Of a DNA stretch of 64,000 bases, positions 32,601 through 39,966 are shown piece after piece. Each line of letters begins with the position of its first letter. Positions within the stretch are counted from its first letter, which is position 1. A model generated the notes under the pieces. The model saw only the letters and a list, made by a program, of their open reading frames with translations. It ran no database searches and was not told the origin of the DNA. Made by a program: the position numbers and the translations under genes. Source of the DNA: Fibrobacter sp. UWR3. Its GTDB lineage: Bacteria; Fibrobacterota; Fibrobacteria; Fibrobacterales; Fibrobacteraceae. Where the stretch lies: positions 1 to 64,000 of the forward strand of contig NZ_FRCW01000015.1 of assembly GCF_900143055.1 (NCBI RefSeq), in the 5' to 3' direction.

Positions 32601-33760
32601 TGGAATATGGAATCAACGAACTTGGCCCGCACTTTCGGCGTGAAGGCGAATTCCTTGAGCACGTTCGTGAGGCTCGTATTGCTGGGCTCGACAACCTGGT
32701 TTATGGACTTGTAGTAAGAGCGGAAGTAGTTCCTCGCCTCGTTCACCTGTTCGACCAGCGTGTCGCGTTCCGGTCCGCTGAACTGGCGGAACTGCGGGTC
32801 CCATTCCTGCAAGAATGCCTGCCTGCTCAGGTTGCGGCGGGTAACGACCAGCGTGCTCTTGCCCTGTGCGAGTGTTTCGGCGACGATGTTCGCGGCGACT
32901 CGCATCTTTTGCGTGCCGGGCAGCGTCTGTATGGCATAGCCGAGCGTGCTTTCTTGCAGGGCGTCTATCGTTACCTTCGTGGTATGCGAGTCCGTCGTGT
33001 AGAGGAAGTGGTGCTCGGTCGGGTTGAATATCTGGTCAAAATCTGCATCGTCGAATACGGATTCCTTGATCTGGAACCCTTCGTCGTTGAGGAGGGAATT
33101 CAGGAAGGAGTTCGCCGCAATGCGTTTTTCGCTGTGGAAATCCTCCATGCATTTCTTGAGCCTGAGCCTGCTCGAGTTGAGGAAGGCAAGGCAGATGCCG
33201 TGGCGGGTGAATTTCCAGTTGCGCTCGGTCGAGACGGCCTTTTCGAAAAGCGAAAAGTAGAGCGATATGCTGAACTGCCCGTTGACTATCGCGTCTTCGG
33301 CGCTCGGGAGCCCGATATCGGGCATGCGTTCGCGCAACACGATGTTTTCCATCGGGAGCGTCTTGGAAAGCGTGAGCGACTTGCCTTTGGCATCCACATC
33401 GATAGGGACAAGCAGGCTCGGTGCGAGCGCGTTGCCGTCCCACTTGAGGAACCCGAGGAGCAGGTAGAGGTCGGACTTCCCGAAATCCTGGCGCTTTTCC
33501 CGGAACACGGAGGAAAGGATTTGCTCGCGTTCCTGTTTCTGCTTCGCGGTGAATGTCTGCGATTCGGGAAGGAACGTATCCAGCGGGATAGGCGTACCGG
33601 AATGGAGCCACCTGTCGTAGAAGGCGTCTCCGGCTTCAAGCAGCAGGGGTGTCTGGAATTCGTTCTTGATAGAAAAATGCAACAGCCTGTCCTTGTTTTC
33701 GAAAAGGGCGGCTTCCTCGCATATCTTCTTCACGGTAGACACTTGTGTTGCTTGCGGCAT
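29669..33760 (-). CDS. DUF4011/DUF3320-type large helicase-nuclease homolog with degenerate ATPase motifs
   Basis: A 1363-residue cytoplasmic protein with the order of large SF1 helicase-nuclease proteins: N-terminal DUF4011-like region (about 1-270), helicase core (about 270-1080), Vsr-like endonuclease region (about 1120-1185, with LRQLGWKVISIWTPFWY) and a DUF3320-like winged helix (about 1258-1345). The usual Walker A (GPPGTGKS/T) reads TLPGTQKM (residues 279-286), losing the Gly-Lys-Ser/Thr. Walker B reads LLDAD instead of a DEA form, and the following GDxxQLPP block reads GNPHVPT. ATP hydrolysis is therefore doubtful. Relatives occur in phage-defence systems. A TATATT box ends 6 nt before the ATG, and gluQ lies 36 nt upstream on the same strand. 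Confidence 0.7.
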   Translation of the reverse strand: MPQATQVSTVKKICEEAALFENKDRLLHFSIKNEFQTPLLLEAGDAFYDRWLHSGTPIPLDTFLPESQTFTAKQKQEREQILSSVFREKRQDFGKSDLYLLLGFLKWDGNALAPSLLVPIDVDAKGKSLTLSKTLPMENIVLRERMPDIGLPSAEDAIVNGQFSISLYFSLFEKAVSTERNWKFTRHGICLAFLNSSRLRLKKCMEDFHSEKRIAANSFLNSLLNDEGFQIKESVFDDADFDQIFNPTEHHFLYTTDSHTTKVTIDALQESTLGYAIQTLPGTQKMRVAANIVAETLAQGKSTLVVTRRNLSRQAFLQEWDPQFRQFSGPERDTLVEQVNEARNYFRSYYKSINQVVEPSNTSLTNVLKEFAFTPKVRAKFVDSIFQESSALDYERFNQLRNTLEQIVALYFSQNGITARKTFENVKVADLTPEKKAEIEAILQTAEEKARALGPLIELFEKEKFFPTGVYLNVLADVIELIRNNFDAQTPEFEDWDLKSSSWSAYQDTLRALPEAGDSWVRYHRQTSDIYTEDAIDENILSFRDEFAESLKTTLKGLSDRYRSSRRRLMKVLKNPKEVTSDAHLLDLIDTLLELQDNKRAYKDTAVLGNHLLGKDWLYEKSNWVSLNKKITYLYEFREKFKDAPQFDLMLTVLGHWHKIKAILPQLDEYGNTLQELLSTTRSLSQALNLTTPLESLTFEKWLAQIATWRENWNSIDSHIELSVLFQKVAELGCTSLVRYLQNPGAINEEIVKACTYNWAGTQIQKIGKANPELFAKSPKAHSQLSKQYRSLLDQFCNANFREVHAIADTGKLAILSIDEAFSLSKDRQFDTVILLDADCISVAEAIPLVLLAKKTILVGNPHVPTIEQHTYDAFLDVAPPHTTFFMENIMTATLRRGIPTRELWHSEFYTNPTLFQFANSHIYNGGIKQFPLPFKSKAKNCQLKVTADKVLDIAKAAVQHAEKHPGQTLGIIAFSEDRCHEIETAISTLAEKSAKKSFFVQSEMPISFYVKTPDRAVDRYRDVIFICAENEGIDKITADRKFAVCTTLARNETVTFITKQDLAMQKTAKPSIFWDWISYLQGKSDDAPAESHIADSELREQVMDLLKRENINAEESFSEGGIPVGPVVVDANNANRFLAVIEDDCTSERFRESVEDREYIRPIILRQLGWKVISIWTPFWYLSYNDETSHIVTTIAIEQSVAPPPPEESETGDATNDGNEPEVTAVPYQAVHPKNEGTAHDKPIAELDCIALIVQMKFYVDHEAPIHEEMLLSRLLELHHVDRAGPKILQALNDAIKQGCQRHKFIKTGKFFYSTKNLPVVLRDRSMRPDSERRFTYVSPEERALIPTNLDDFAVKQLLGLL

Positions 33761-33766
33761 ATTAAG

Positions 33767-33772
33767 AATATA
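33767..33772 (-). promoter_or_regulatory. leaderless promoter box TATATT for the DUF4011-type gene
   Basis: TATATT on the minus strand, preceded by T-rich sequence, ends exactly 6 nt before the ATG at 33760. Confidence 0.5.
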
Positions 33773-33796
33773 AGATTTTTTGCTGTTTAGGCAAGT

Positions 33797-34747
33797 TTAC
33801 AGGGATTGTTCTACAATCGAAATGGCATTTTCAAGGTTCAGGGGGGTGCTGTTCGGCAGAAAACCCGCCTTGTGGCACACCCTGCCCAGCAGTTCGCTGG
33901 CGGTAATGCCCGCATCGCGGTCTTGGCGCAGGCTGTGGGCGCGTTCCCGCTTGGAAAGTTTTTTGCCTGCGGGGTCCACGATAAGCGGGTGGTGCAGGTA
34001 CAGCGGTGGGGTTTCGCGCCCGAGCAGGCGCATGAGGGCGATTTGCCTTGCGGTTGAACTGCGAATGTCCTCGCCGCGCACGATATGGGTGATTCCTTCC
34101 TCGATGTCGTCGACGCAGACGGCGAACTGGTATGTCCATTGCCCCTCGCGGTCACGGATGGGGAAGTCGCCGCATTGCAGTTTCGGATTCTCATTGAAGT
34201 CGCCGAGGCGCATGTCGTGCCAGTGTATTACTTTGTCAGGAATTACGATGCGCAGGTTGTGCGGTTGCTCGTCACACCGTAGAAAGTCTTGCCGGAGATC
34301 GTCACACCGCAGTCGCGAAGCGACAAGTGTGTCCATGGAGTTTTTTGCCTTGCTGCGCAAGGCTTCGGTATGACGCAGGAAACACTTCCCGCGATAAACG
34401 ATTTCGCCGGTCTCGCTCTTGGGGTTTTCTGCTTCCAGCTGCTTGCGGCTGCAGTAGCACGGGTACACGAGTCCCCTTTTCTGCAGGCCTTCGAGCGCGG
34501 CTTCGTAGAGGGCTGTTCGCGCACTCTGGATACTTTGGGAATCCCACTGGAATCCAAACCATTCCAGGTCTTCGTAAATGCTGTCGATGTATTCGGGGCG
34601 GGCGCGACCCCGGTCGTGGTCCTCGATGCGCAGGTGTATTTGCAGGCCCCATTTGCGAGCGGCCGCCCACACATAGAGTGCCGAAAGCAGGTGGCCTTCG
34701 TGCAGGTAGCCCGTGGGGCTCGGCGCAAATCGTATTTTTCCTTCCAT
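33797..34747 (-). CDS. gluQ: glutamyl-Q tRNA(Asp) synthetase with a repeat-derived insert
   Basis: GluQ-RS (316 aa) is a GluRS paralog without an anticodon-binding domain; it attaches glutamate to queuosine in tRNA-Asp. It shows RFAPSPTGYLHEGH (HIGH-type motif, residues 5-18), the zinc-type YPCYCSR (about 98-104) and the KMSKS-type GKKLSKRERA (about 256). Residues about 121-160, between YRGKC and LRIVIPD, are extra and come from palindromic repeats (34265-34385). The start at 34747 is chosen because similarity begins there and a TACATT box ends 7 nt upstream. The queF and yhhQ genes of this window are in the same queuosine pathway. Confidence 0.9.
   Translation of the reverse strand: MEGKIRFAPSPTGYLHEGHLLSALYVWAAARKWGLQIHLRIEDHDRGRARPEYIDSIYEDLEWFGFQWDSQSIQSARTALYEAALEGLQKRGLVYPCYCSRKQLEAENPKSETGEIVYRGKCFLRHTEALRSKAKNSMDTLVASRLRCDDLRQDFLRCDEQPHNLRIVIPDKVIHWHDMRLGDFNENPKLQCGDFPIRDREGQWTYQFAVCVDDIEEGITHIVRGEDIRSSTARQIALMRLLGRETPPLYLHHPLIVDPAGKKLSKRERAHSLRQDRDAGITASELLGRVCHKAGFLPNSTPLNLENAISIVEQSL
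34265..34385. repeat. palindromic repeats translated inside gluQ
   Basis: Two direct copies of TCGTCACACCG followed by AG (34270 and about 34300) are followed by the perfect palindrome GCCTTGCtgcGCAAGGC with TTCGGTATGAC. Read on the minus strand, this is a GTCATACCGAAGCC-headed element. The frame is kept. Confidence 0.6.
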
Positions 34748-34754
34748 GCAGGGA

Positions 34755-34760
34755 AATGTA
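34755..34760 (-). promoter_or_regulatory. leaderless promoter box TACATT for gluQ
   Basis: TACATT on the minus strand ends 7 nt before the ATG at 34747. There is no Shine-Dalgarno sequence. Confidence 0.4.
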
Positions 34761-34903
34761 ACAAATGTGGCGGTTTTAGGGGGCGATAAATGCAATTTTT
34801 ACTTTTTTGTGCTTTTAAGGCGTCAAAAACGGCGCAGAATCCACTTTTTTTATTTATATTCAGAACGTGAGGGCGTTTGTGCCCGCAAACAGGATTTTGG
34901 GTA

Positions 34904-35494
34904 ATGCAAATGAATTTTACGCGCGCTTTTAGGATTGCCGTCGTCGCAGTGGCGGTCTGCATGGTGTTCTCCTTTGCAGAAGATATCGTCGCGAAGACCT
35001 CGAACGGCTCGACCGTGATTCTGCACGACAACGGCCGCTGGGAATACTACCAGAACAATGCAAACATTCGTGACGTGCGCGAATCCGCCGTACCGAAGGA
35101 CGCCCGCTTCGAGGTTTCCGTGCTGTACGAGAGTCCGGACAAGGTAAAGAAGAACGTGCGCATGGCGATGGAGGCGGACTTCGCTACCGAAGAAGAAATC
35201 AAGGACAGCCTCCGCAAGGTGCCGAAGGGCGGCTACGTGTACTTCCAGGTACCCACGAAGCAGATCAAGCCCGGGCTTACGCGTGAACTCACGTACTCGC
35301 TGTACGATGGCGGCAAGAAGGCGATATTCACGAAGACGGTCCGTGATTCCGAGGCAACCCCGAGCGAGGATGCCGGTATATCGAACCTGCTGGTGGTGCC
35401 TGTTTACGGTCGCCCGAAGTCGAAGGTGATGCAGGCGAAGGTCGAGGACCGCGCGAACCACGCCACGCTCGATATCGAAATCCCGATACGCTGA
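34904..35494 (+). CDS. exported hypothetical protein
   Basis: A 196-residue protein with signal peptide (hydrophobic AFRIAVVAVAVCMVFSFA). The mature start KTSNGSTVILHDNGRWEYY matches a short motif found at the start of many exported proteins of unknown function (DUF3157-like: a hydrophobic strand, then DG.W.Y). The rest looks beta-rich. ATG 34904 is followed by another ATG at 34910, and either could be used. A TATATT box lies at 34855-34860. The stop overlaps the exonuclease start (ATGA), so they form an operon. Confidence 0.7.
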   Translation: MQMNFTRAFRIAVVAVAVCMVFSFAEDIVAKTSNGSTVILHDNGRWEYYQNNANIRDVRESAVPKDARFEVSVLYESPDKVKKNVRMAMEADFATEEEIKDSLRKVPKGGYVYFQVPTKQIKPGLTRELTYSLYDGGKKAIFTKTVRDSEATPSEDAGISNLLVVPVYGRPKSKVMQAKVEDRANHATLDIEIPIR

Positions 35495-36090
35495 TGACCG
35501 CCCCGCAGCCTGAATTACTGAAATTCGCAGTCGTGGATGTGGAAACGACCGGCGGTGCGGGAGATGCGAACCGCATTACCGAAATAGGGATTGCCCTGCT
35601 GGATGGCGACGAGCAGGTAGGGGAGTTCCATAGCCTTGTGGACCCGGGCGTGCCCATAACGCCGTTTGTCAAGAACCTGACCGGCATTACCGACGAGATG
35701 GTAAGCGGTCAGCCGCAGTTCCAGGCGCTTGCCGAAAAGATTGCGGAACTCCTGGACGGGCGCATCTTCGTGGCGCACAACGTGCAGTTCGATTGCCGGA
35801 TGGTGCGCACGGAACTCAAGCGTTGCTGTGTGAAGTTTGACCCGCCGAGGCTATGCACCGTGAAGACTTCGCGCAAGTTTTTCCCGGGATTGCCTAGCTA
35901 CAGCCTGCACAACCTGACGGAATCGCTCGGGCTGAGCGACTTTAGGCATCACCGCGCGATGGACGATACACTTGCCTGTGCAGAAATCCTGAAACTTGCC
36001 TACAGGAAGGTCGGGCCGGAACGTATTTTGAAAGAGGTGAAGAACCTTTCCACCCCCAAGAAGGCGCGTGTCTTGAGCCCCAAAGTCTAA
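35494..36090 (+). CDS. DnaQ-like 3'-5' exonuclease
   Basis: A 198-residue DEDDh exonuclease related to the DNA polymerase III epsilon subunit. Metal ligands are visible: D and E in VVDVETTGG (residues 9-17), D in NVQFDCRM (about 95) and the H-x4-D pair in HHRAMDDT (about 151-158). It could be the proofreading subunit or a separate repair/RNA-processing exonuclease; it lacks the C-terminal polymerase-binding segment of E. coli epsilon. It is translationally coupled to the upstream exported-protein gene by a 1-nt ATGA overlap. Confidence 0.88.
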   Translation: MTAPQPELLKFAVVDVETTGGAGDANRITEIGIALLDGDEQVGEFHSLVDPGVPITPFVKNLTGITDEMVSGQPQFQALAEKIAELLDGRIFVAHNVQFDCRMVRTELKRCCVKFDPPRLCTVKTSRKFFPGLPSYSLHNLTESLGLSDFRHHRAMDDTLACAEILKLAYRKVGPERILKEVKNLSTPKKARVLSPKV

Positions 36091-36112
36091 TTTGCAATAA
36101 ACATTGCCCAAC

Positions 36113-36200
36113 CCGAACCAACCAGCAACCAATAACCATTGACTAATAACTAACAACCAACAACTAATGACTAATGACCAATAACTAATGACTAGTCAAT
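36113..36200. repeat. TAATGAC/TAATAAC word array
   Basis: The array has about ten 7-nt words (CAATAAC, TAATAAC, TAATGAC, CAATGAC and CAACAAC variants). Its end is read in frame as the last residues (LLTSH) of the GH3 gene on the minus strand. Confidence 0.6.
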
Positions 36201-37309
36201 AGTCTGGCCCGGAACTTCATCTTCAATATGCGGGCGACAGACTTCTCGATACGTACAAGGTAATCGTCGCTTTGCCGGGCGAGTTCAAGCAGGGTGTTCT
36301 TCATGTCTACCGCTTTTGTGGGGTAGGTCGTCATGAACATATCGTTGCCGGCATCGAGTGCCGCCTTCACCACCTTCTTGAATTCCGATGCGGGGTAGGG
36401 GTTCGGGAGCGGAGCTTCGGGACCGCTTATCCATGCGCGCAGATTCGTTCCCCAGAGGTCGTCGGTAAGCACCACGATATCGTCGTCGATGTCGTGGGCC
36501 ATCTTCACGATTTTCGGTTCAAAGACCGCGGGTGCATCAGAAATTTTCGTGTATCGCACGCTGCTCATCATGATGACGGGGGCATCCGGGGCGAGCGCCT
36601 TGAATGGCGCCACATTCTCGCGGATTTTATCTTCGGTCGCATCGCTTTCTGCCATCTGCAGGTCGCTATTGGTTTCGCTGTCATAGCCCGGGAAATGCTT
36701 TGCGGCGCTGATGATTCCGCTAGCCTTCATTCCCTTCACGAACGCGCGGGCCTTCTCGATATTCTCGATGCCACCCCAGGAACGTCCATGGAGTTCCATG
36801 AAGGTTTCCCTGCCGTTTATATCGGAGGGCGGGTCGATAGCCGGGGCGAGGTTCAGGTTGATTCCCGTCTTCTTGAGGGTGGCGCCGATTTCACGTGCGG
36901 TTCGCTCGATTTTTTCGGGCGCCATCTCGCGCATTTCCTTCGCACTCGGGGCCTTTTCCCACTTGCGGTCAAGACTTCGTATGCGGTTCACGTGGCCACC
37001 TTCTTGGTCGATGGTAACAAGAAGCGGAATTTTTGCCCTCGAGGCGATGTTCTTGAGGTTCTTCTGGAGCTGGTTCCTGGTCGAGAGATGCGCGCCCATC
37101 ACGAGTACGCCGCCAAGGTTATTCTCGATGACAAAATCCGGGGGCGACATGTACACCATGATCATCTGCCCGACCTTTTCTTCGAGAGTCATTGAATCCC
37201 ACAGCGGCTGGAGTTCTTGGGGGAGTCCCTGTGGTGCTGCCGTCGCAAGCCCGCAGTGCATCAATGCCATTGCAACGATAAAGAGGATTCTTTTTCTCGC
37301 AACAAACAT
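36185..37309 (-). CDS. exported glycoside hydrolase family 3 protein (NagZ-like fold)
   Basis: A 374-residue GH3 catalytic-domain protein with a signal peptide (hydrophobic ILFIVAMALMHCGLATA). It has LLVTIDQEGGHVNR (residues about 97-110), NLAPAIDP, AAKHFPG (about 205) and a nucleophile-type Asp in VVLTDDLWGTN. NagZ enzymes use a His-Asp dyad in a KH(F/I)PGHG...DSH loop. Here the loop reads KHFPGYDSETNSD, so that His is missing and the acid/base must differ or activity is altered. Likely substrates are beta-linked N-acetylglucosamine or glucosides. The last residues are encoded by the TAATGAC array. Confidence 0.82.
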   Translation of the reverse strand: MFVARKRILFIVAMALMHCGLATAAPQGLPQELQPLWDSMTLEEKVGQMIMVYMSPPDFVIENNLGGVLVMGAHLSTRNQLQKNLKNIASRAKIPLLVTIDQEGGHVNRIRSLDRKWEKAPSAKEMREMAPEKIERTAREIGATLKKTGINLNLAPAIDPPSDINGRETFMELHGRSWGGIENIEKARAFVKGMKASGIISAAKHFPGYDSETNSDLQMAESDATEDKIRENVAPFKALAPDAPVIMMSSVRYTKISDAPAVFEPKIVKMAHDIDDDIVVLTDDLWGTNLRAWISGPEAPLPNPYPASEFKKVVKAALDAGNDMFMTTYPTKAVDMKNTLLELARQSDDYLVRIEKSVARILKMKFRARLLTSH

Positions 37310-37320
37310 CTCGCAACCCT

Positions 37321-37427
37321 AGCCAACCAGCAACCAATAACTAATAACCAGCAACTAATAACTAATAACTAATAACTATTGACCAATGACCAATGACCAA
37401 TGACCAATGACCAATGACCAATGATCA
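37321..37427. repeat. long TAATAAC/CAATGAC tandem array
   Basis: About fourteen consecutive 7-nt words: first CAATAAC/TAATAAC, then six or more exact CAATGAC. It fills the gap between the GH3 start and the topB stop and has no coding potential. Confidence 0.75.
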
Positions 37428-37432
37428 ACCAA

Positions 37433-39964
37433 CTACCCTTCGCTTTTTGCGGCACTCTTCTTGAAGAACCTGCGCGGCTTGAACTCGCGCGGCGGGAAGT
37501 CGAACTTGAGCTTGCCCTTTTCGAGCGTGAGGTAGGCGTCAAATAGCCTGCGCGTCTTGTTGCTGCGGAAGCCCTTGATGAGTTCGGTCTTTTCGCCCGC
37601 GAGGAGCTTCTGGATGGCTTCCATCGGGATTTCCTTGCCGAGCAGCACCTTGGGCAGGTTCAGGCCCGAGGGCTTCTTGTCGATGTAGCTCTGGCTCACG
37701 TAGCCGGTGAGCGTCTCGAACACGTCGGTGTTGTCGATGGGCGACTTGCCCACCTTCTCGCCGATTTCGATTTCCTCGGGTTTTTCCTCGAACTTGAACT
37801 CGATTTTGTTCTGGTCGTTGATGATGAGCACCGCGGTGAATTCCGCGCCGCGCTTGCTGCGGAACCCGGGCAGCGGGCCAATCTTACGCTTGGTGAGGAG
37901 TTCCACGATTTCTTCGTCGGAGAGGTGCTTGCCGCCAATCATCTTGCGGATGACGATACCATCTTCGGTAGTGTAGCGGCTCACGGTCTCGAACACCTTC
38001 TTGCCGTTTACCGGGCTAAACTTTGCCTCGCCGGTGGTGTTCTCTTCCTTGAATCCCTTGATGTTTTTGACCATGGCCTTCGTCATGTCGACGATGCCCT
38101 TCATGAAGTTCTCGCGGGATTCCTTGCCCTTGCTGATGAGGTCCATCTTGTATTCCCACTCGCCGGTGAGTTCCGGGCTCGTGAGCGCCTCGCAGTTCAT
38201 GGCCGAGAGCACCTTGATAAGGTCGAATGCCTTCGCCGTCGGGATCATTTCCTTCCCGTCACGGACAACATACTTGTCGCTCACCAGTTTCTCGATAATG
38301 GCGGCGCGTGTCGCAGGCGTACCAAGCCCGCGCTCCTTCATGGCGTCGCGCAGCTCGTCGTCCTCGACGAGCTTGCCTGCGCTTTCCATCATGGAAAGGA
38401 GCGTGCTTTCGGTGTAGTGCGCAGGCGGCTTGGTAAAGTCCTCGTTGCTGCGCATATCAAGCGTCTTCGCGTCGGCTCCCTTCAGGGGCGGCACGTTCGA
38501 TTCGTCATCGCTGTCCTTGCCGTAGACCGCCTTGAAACCCGGGTCCACGAGAATCTTGCCTTCGGTAATGAACGTCTCACCTTCGACGGTCGTGATGCGC
38601 GTCGTGTTCAGGTACTGTGCCGGCGGGAAGAATACCGCGATAAAACGCTGGCACACCATCGTGTAGATTTTCTCTTCGGCTTCGGAGAGTCCCTTCGGGG
38701 TGACTCCCGTAGGGATGATGGCGAAGTGGTCCGAAATCTTCGTGTTGTCAAAGACCTTCGGGGTGCGCTTCACGTAGTTCTTGTCGAGCGCCTCCTGCGC
38801 GAACTTGGCGAGCGGGCCTTCGATTTTCCCGAGGGTAGCCTTCACGGGGGCCACGTAGTCTTCGGGCAGGCAGCGGCTGTCGGTACGCGGGTAGGTCGTT
38901 ACCTTGTGGCGTTCGTACAGGGCCTGCGCAATCGAGAGCGTAGTCTTAGCGCTAAAGCCGAAGCGGTTGTTCGCTTCGCGCTGGAGCGTGGTGAGGTCGT
39001 AGAGCTGCCCGCACTTCTGCTGGGAGGGCGCGGTCGATTCCTCAATCTTGCCGGGCTTGCCCTTGCACTTCTTGAGAATCTCGTTCGCCTTCTTCTCGTC
39101 AAAAATCTGCTTCTTGCGGTCCTTGCCGTCGCCCTCGAACCATTTGCCCTGGTAGTTCACGCCGCCGTTGTCGAAGTCCGCATCGATGGTCCAGAACTTT
39201 TCGGGCTTGAACTGCTGGCGTTCTTCCTCGCGCTTCACGATGATGGCGAGCGTCGGGGTCTGCACGCGCCCGCACGGCGTAATCTGGAACCCGCCCATGC
39301 TGCTGTTGTAGGCGGTGAGCCCGCGGCTCCCGTTCATGCCCACGAGCCAGTCGGCTTCGCTGCGGCAGAGGGCAGCGTTTTTCAGGTTTTCCATCTCTTC
39401 GGCGGTGCGCAGGTGCTCGAACGCGTCCTTGATGGCGGTAGGGGTCATGCTCTGCATCCACAGGCGCTTGATGGTCTTGCCCGTGAACTTGCCCTTGAGT
39501 ACGTAGTCGAGGATGTAGAAGAAAATCAGTTCACCTTCGCGGCCCGCATCGCATGCGTTCACGATGGTCGTCACGTCCTTACGCTTGATGAGCTTGCTGA
39601 CGATGGAAAGCTGCGACTTGGTGGCGGGGGTGGCAACGAGCGGGAATTTTTCGGGGAGCATCGGGAGCGTCTTCATGTCCCATGCCTTGTAGCGCTCGTC
39701 GATATCCTTGGGGTCGGCGATGGTTACCAGGTGGCCGATGGCGTGGCTCACGATGGTCGTGTCGCTTTCGTAATAACCGTTATTCTTCTTGAACGACTTG
39801 GCGCCGAGTACCTTCACGAGGTCGGCCGCAACGCTCGGTTTTTCTGCGATGATGAGGGTTATGCCCTCGCTGGCGGGTTTTGTCGCCTTCTTTGTCGTGG
39901 CGGTCTTTGCCGCAGTCTTTGCTGTAGATTCTGTCTTTGTCGTTTTCTTTGTCGTAGTTGCCAT
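37433..39964 (-). CDS. topB: DNA topoisomerase III
   Basis: A type IA topoisomerase (843 aa) that cuts one strand and decatenates DNA. After a Lys/Thr/Ala-rich N-terminal tail (residues 1-33) comes the Toprim domain (TLIIAEKPSVAADL; acidic pair in NACDAGREGELIF). The active Tyr is in TTYPRTDSRCL (about residue 335). The C-terminus holds Toprim-C-terminal repeats (GKHLSDEEIVELLTKRKIG and GKEIPMEAIQKLLAGEKTE, each followed by a GFRS block) rather than zinc fingers. I start it at 39964, 2 nt after the upstream glycosyltransferase stop; a longer reading would extend back into that gene. The two are probably one operon. Confidence 0.93.
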   Translation of the reverse strand: MATTTKKTTKTESTAKTAAKTATTKKATKPASEGITLIIAEKPSVAADLVKVLGAKSFKKNNGYYESDTTIVSHAIGHLVTIADPKDIDERYKAWDMKTLPMLPEKFPLVATPATKSQLSIVSKLIKRKDVTTIVNACDAGREGELIFFYILDYVLKGKFTGKTIKRLWMQSMTPTAIKDAFEHLRTAEEMENLKNAALCRSEADWLVGMNGSRGLTAYNSSMGGFQITPCGRVQTPTLAIIVKREEERQQFKPEKFWTIDADFDNGGVNYQGKWFEGDGKDRKKQIFDEKKANEILKKCKGKPGKIEESTAPSQQKCGQLYDLTTLQREANNRFGFSAKTTLSIAQALYERHKVTTYPRTDSRCLPEDYVAPVKATLGKIEGPLAKFAQEALDKNYVKRTPKVFDNTKISDHFAIIPTGVTPKGLSEAEEKIYTMVCQRFIAVFFPPAQYLNTTRITTVEGETFITEGKILVDPGFKAVYGKDSDDESNVPPLKGADAKTLDMRSNEDFTKPPAHYTESTLLSMMESAGKLVEDDELRDAMKERGLGTPATRAAIIEKLVSDKYVVRDGKEMIPTAKAFDLIKVLSAMNCEALTSPELTGEWEYKMDLISKGKESRENFMKGIVDMTKAMVKNIKGFKEENTTGEAKFSPVNGKKVFETVSRYTTEDGIVIRKMIGGKHLSDEEIVELLTKRKIGPLPGFRSKRGAEFTAVLIINDQNKIEFKFEEKPEEIEIGEKVGKSPIDNTDVFETLTGYVSQSYIDKKPSGLNLPKVLLGKEIPMEAIQKLLAGEKTELIKGFRSNKTRRLFDAYLTLEKGKLKFDFPPREFKPRRFFKKSAAKSEG

Positions 39965-39966
39965 CG

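Noticed and set aside
37321-37427. CRISPR or attachment site at the CAATGAC array
   Set aside because: The words are 7 nt long and directly adjacent, with no spacers, integrase or duplicated gene end nearby.
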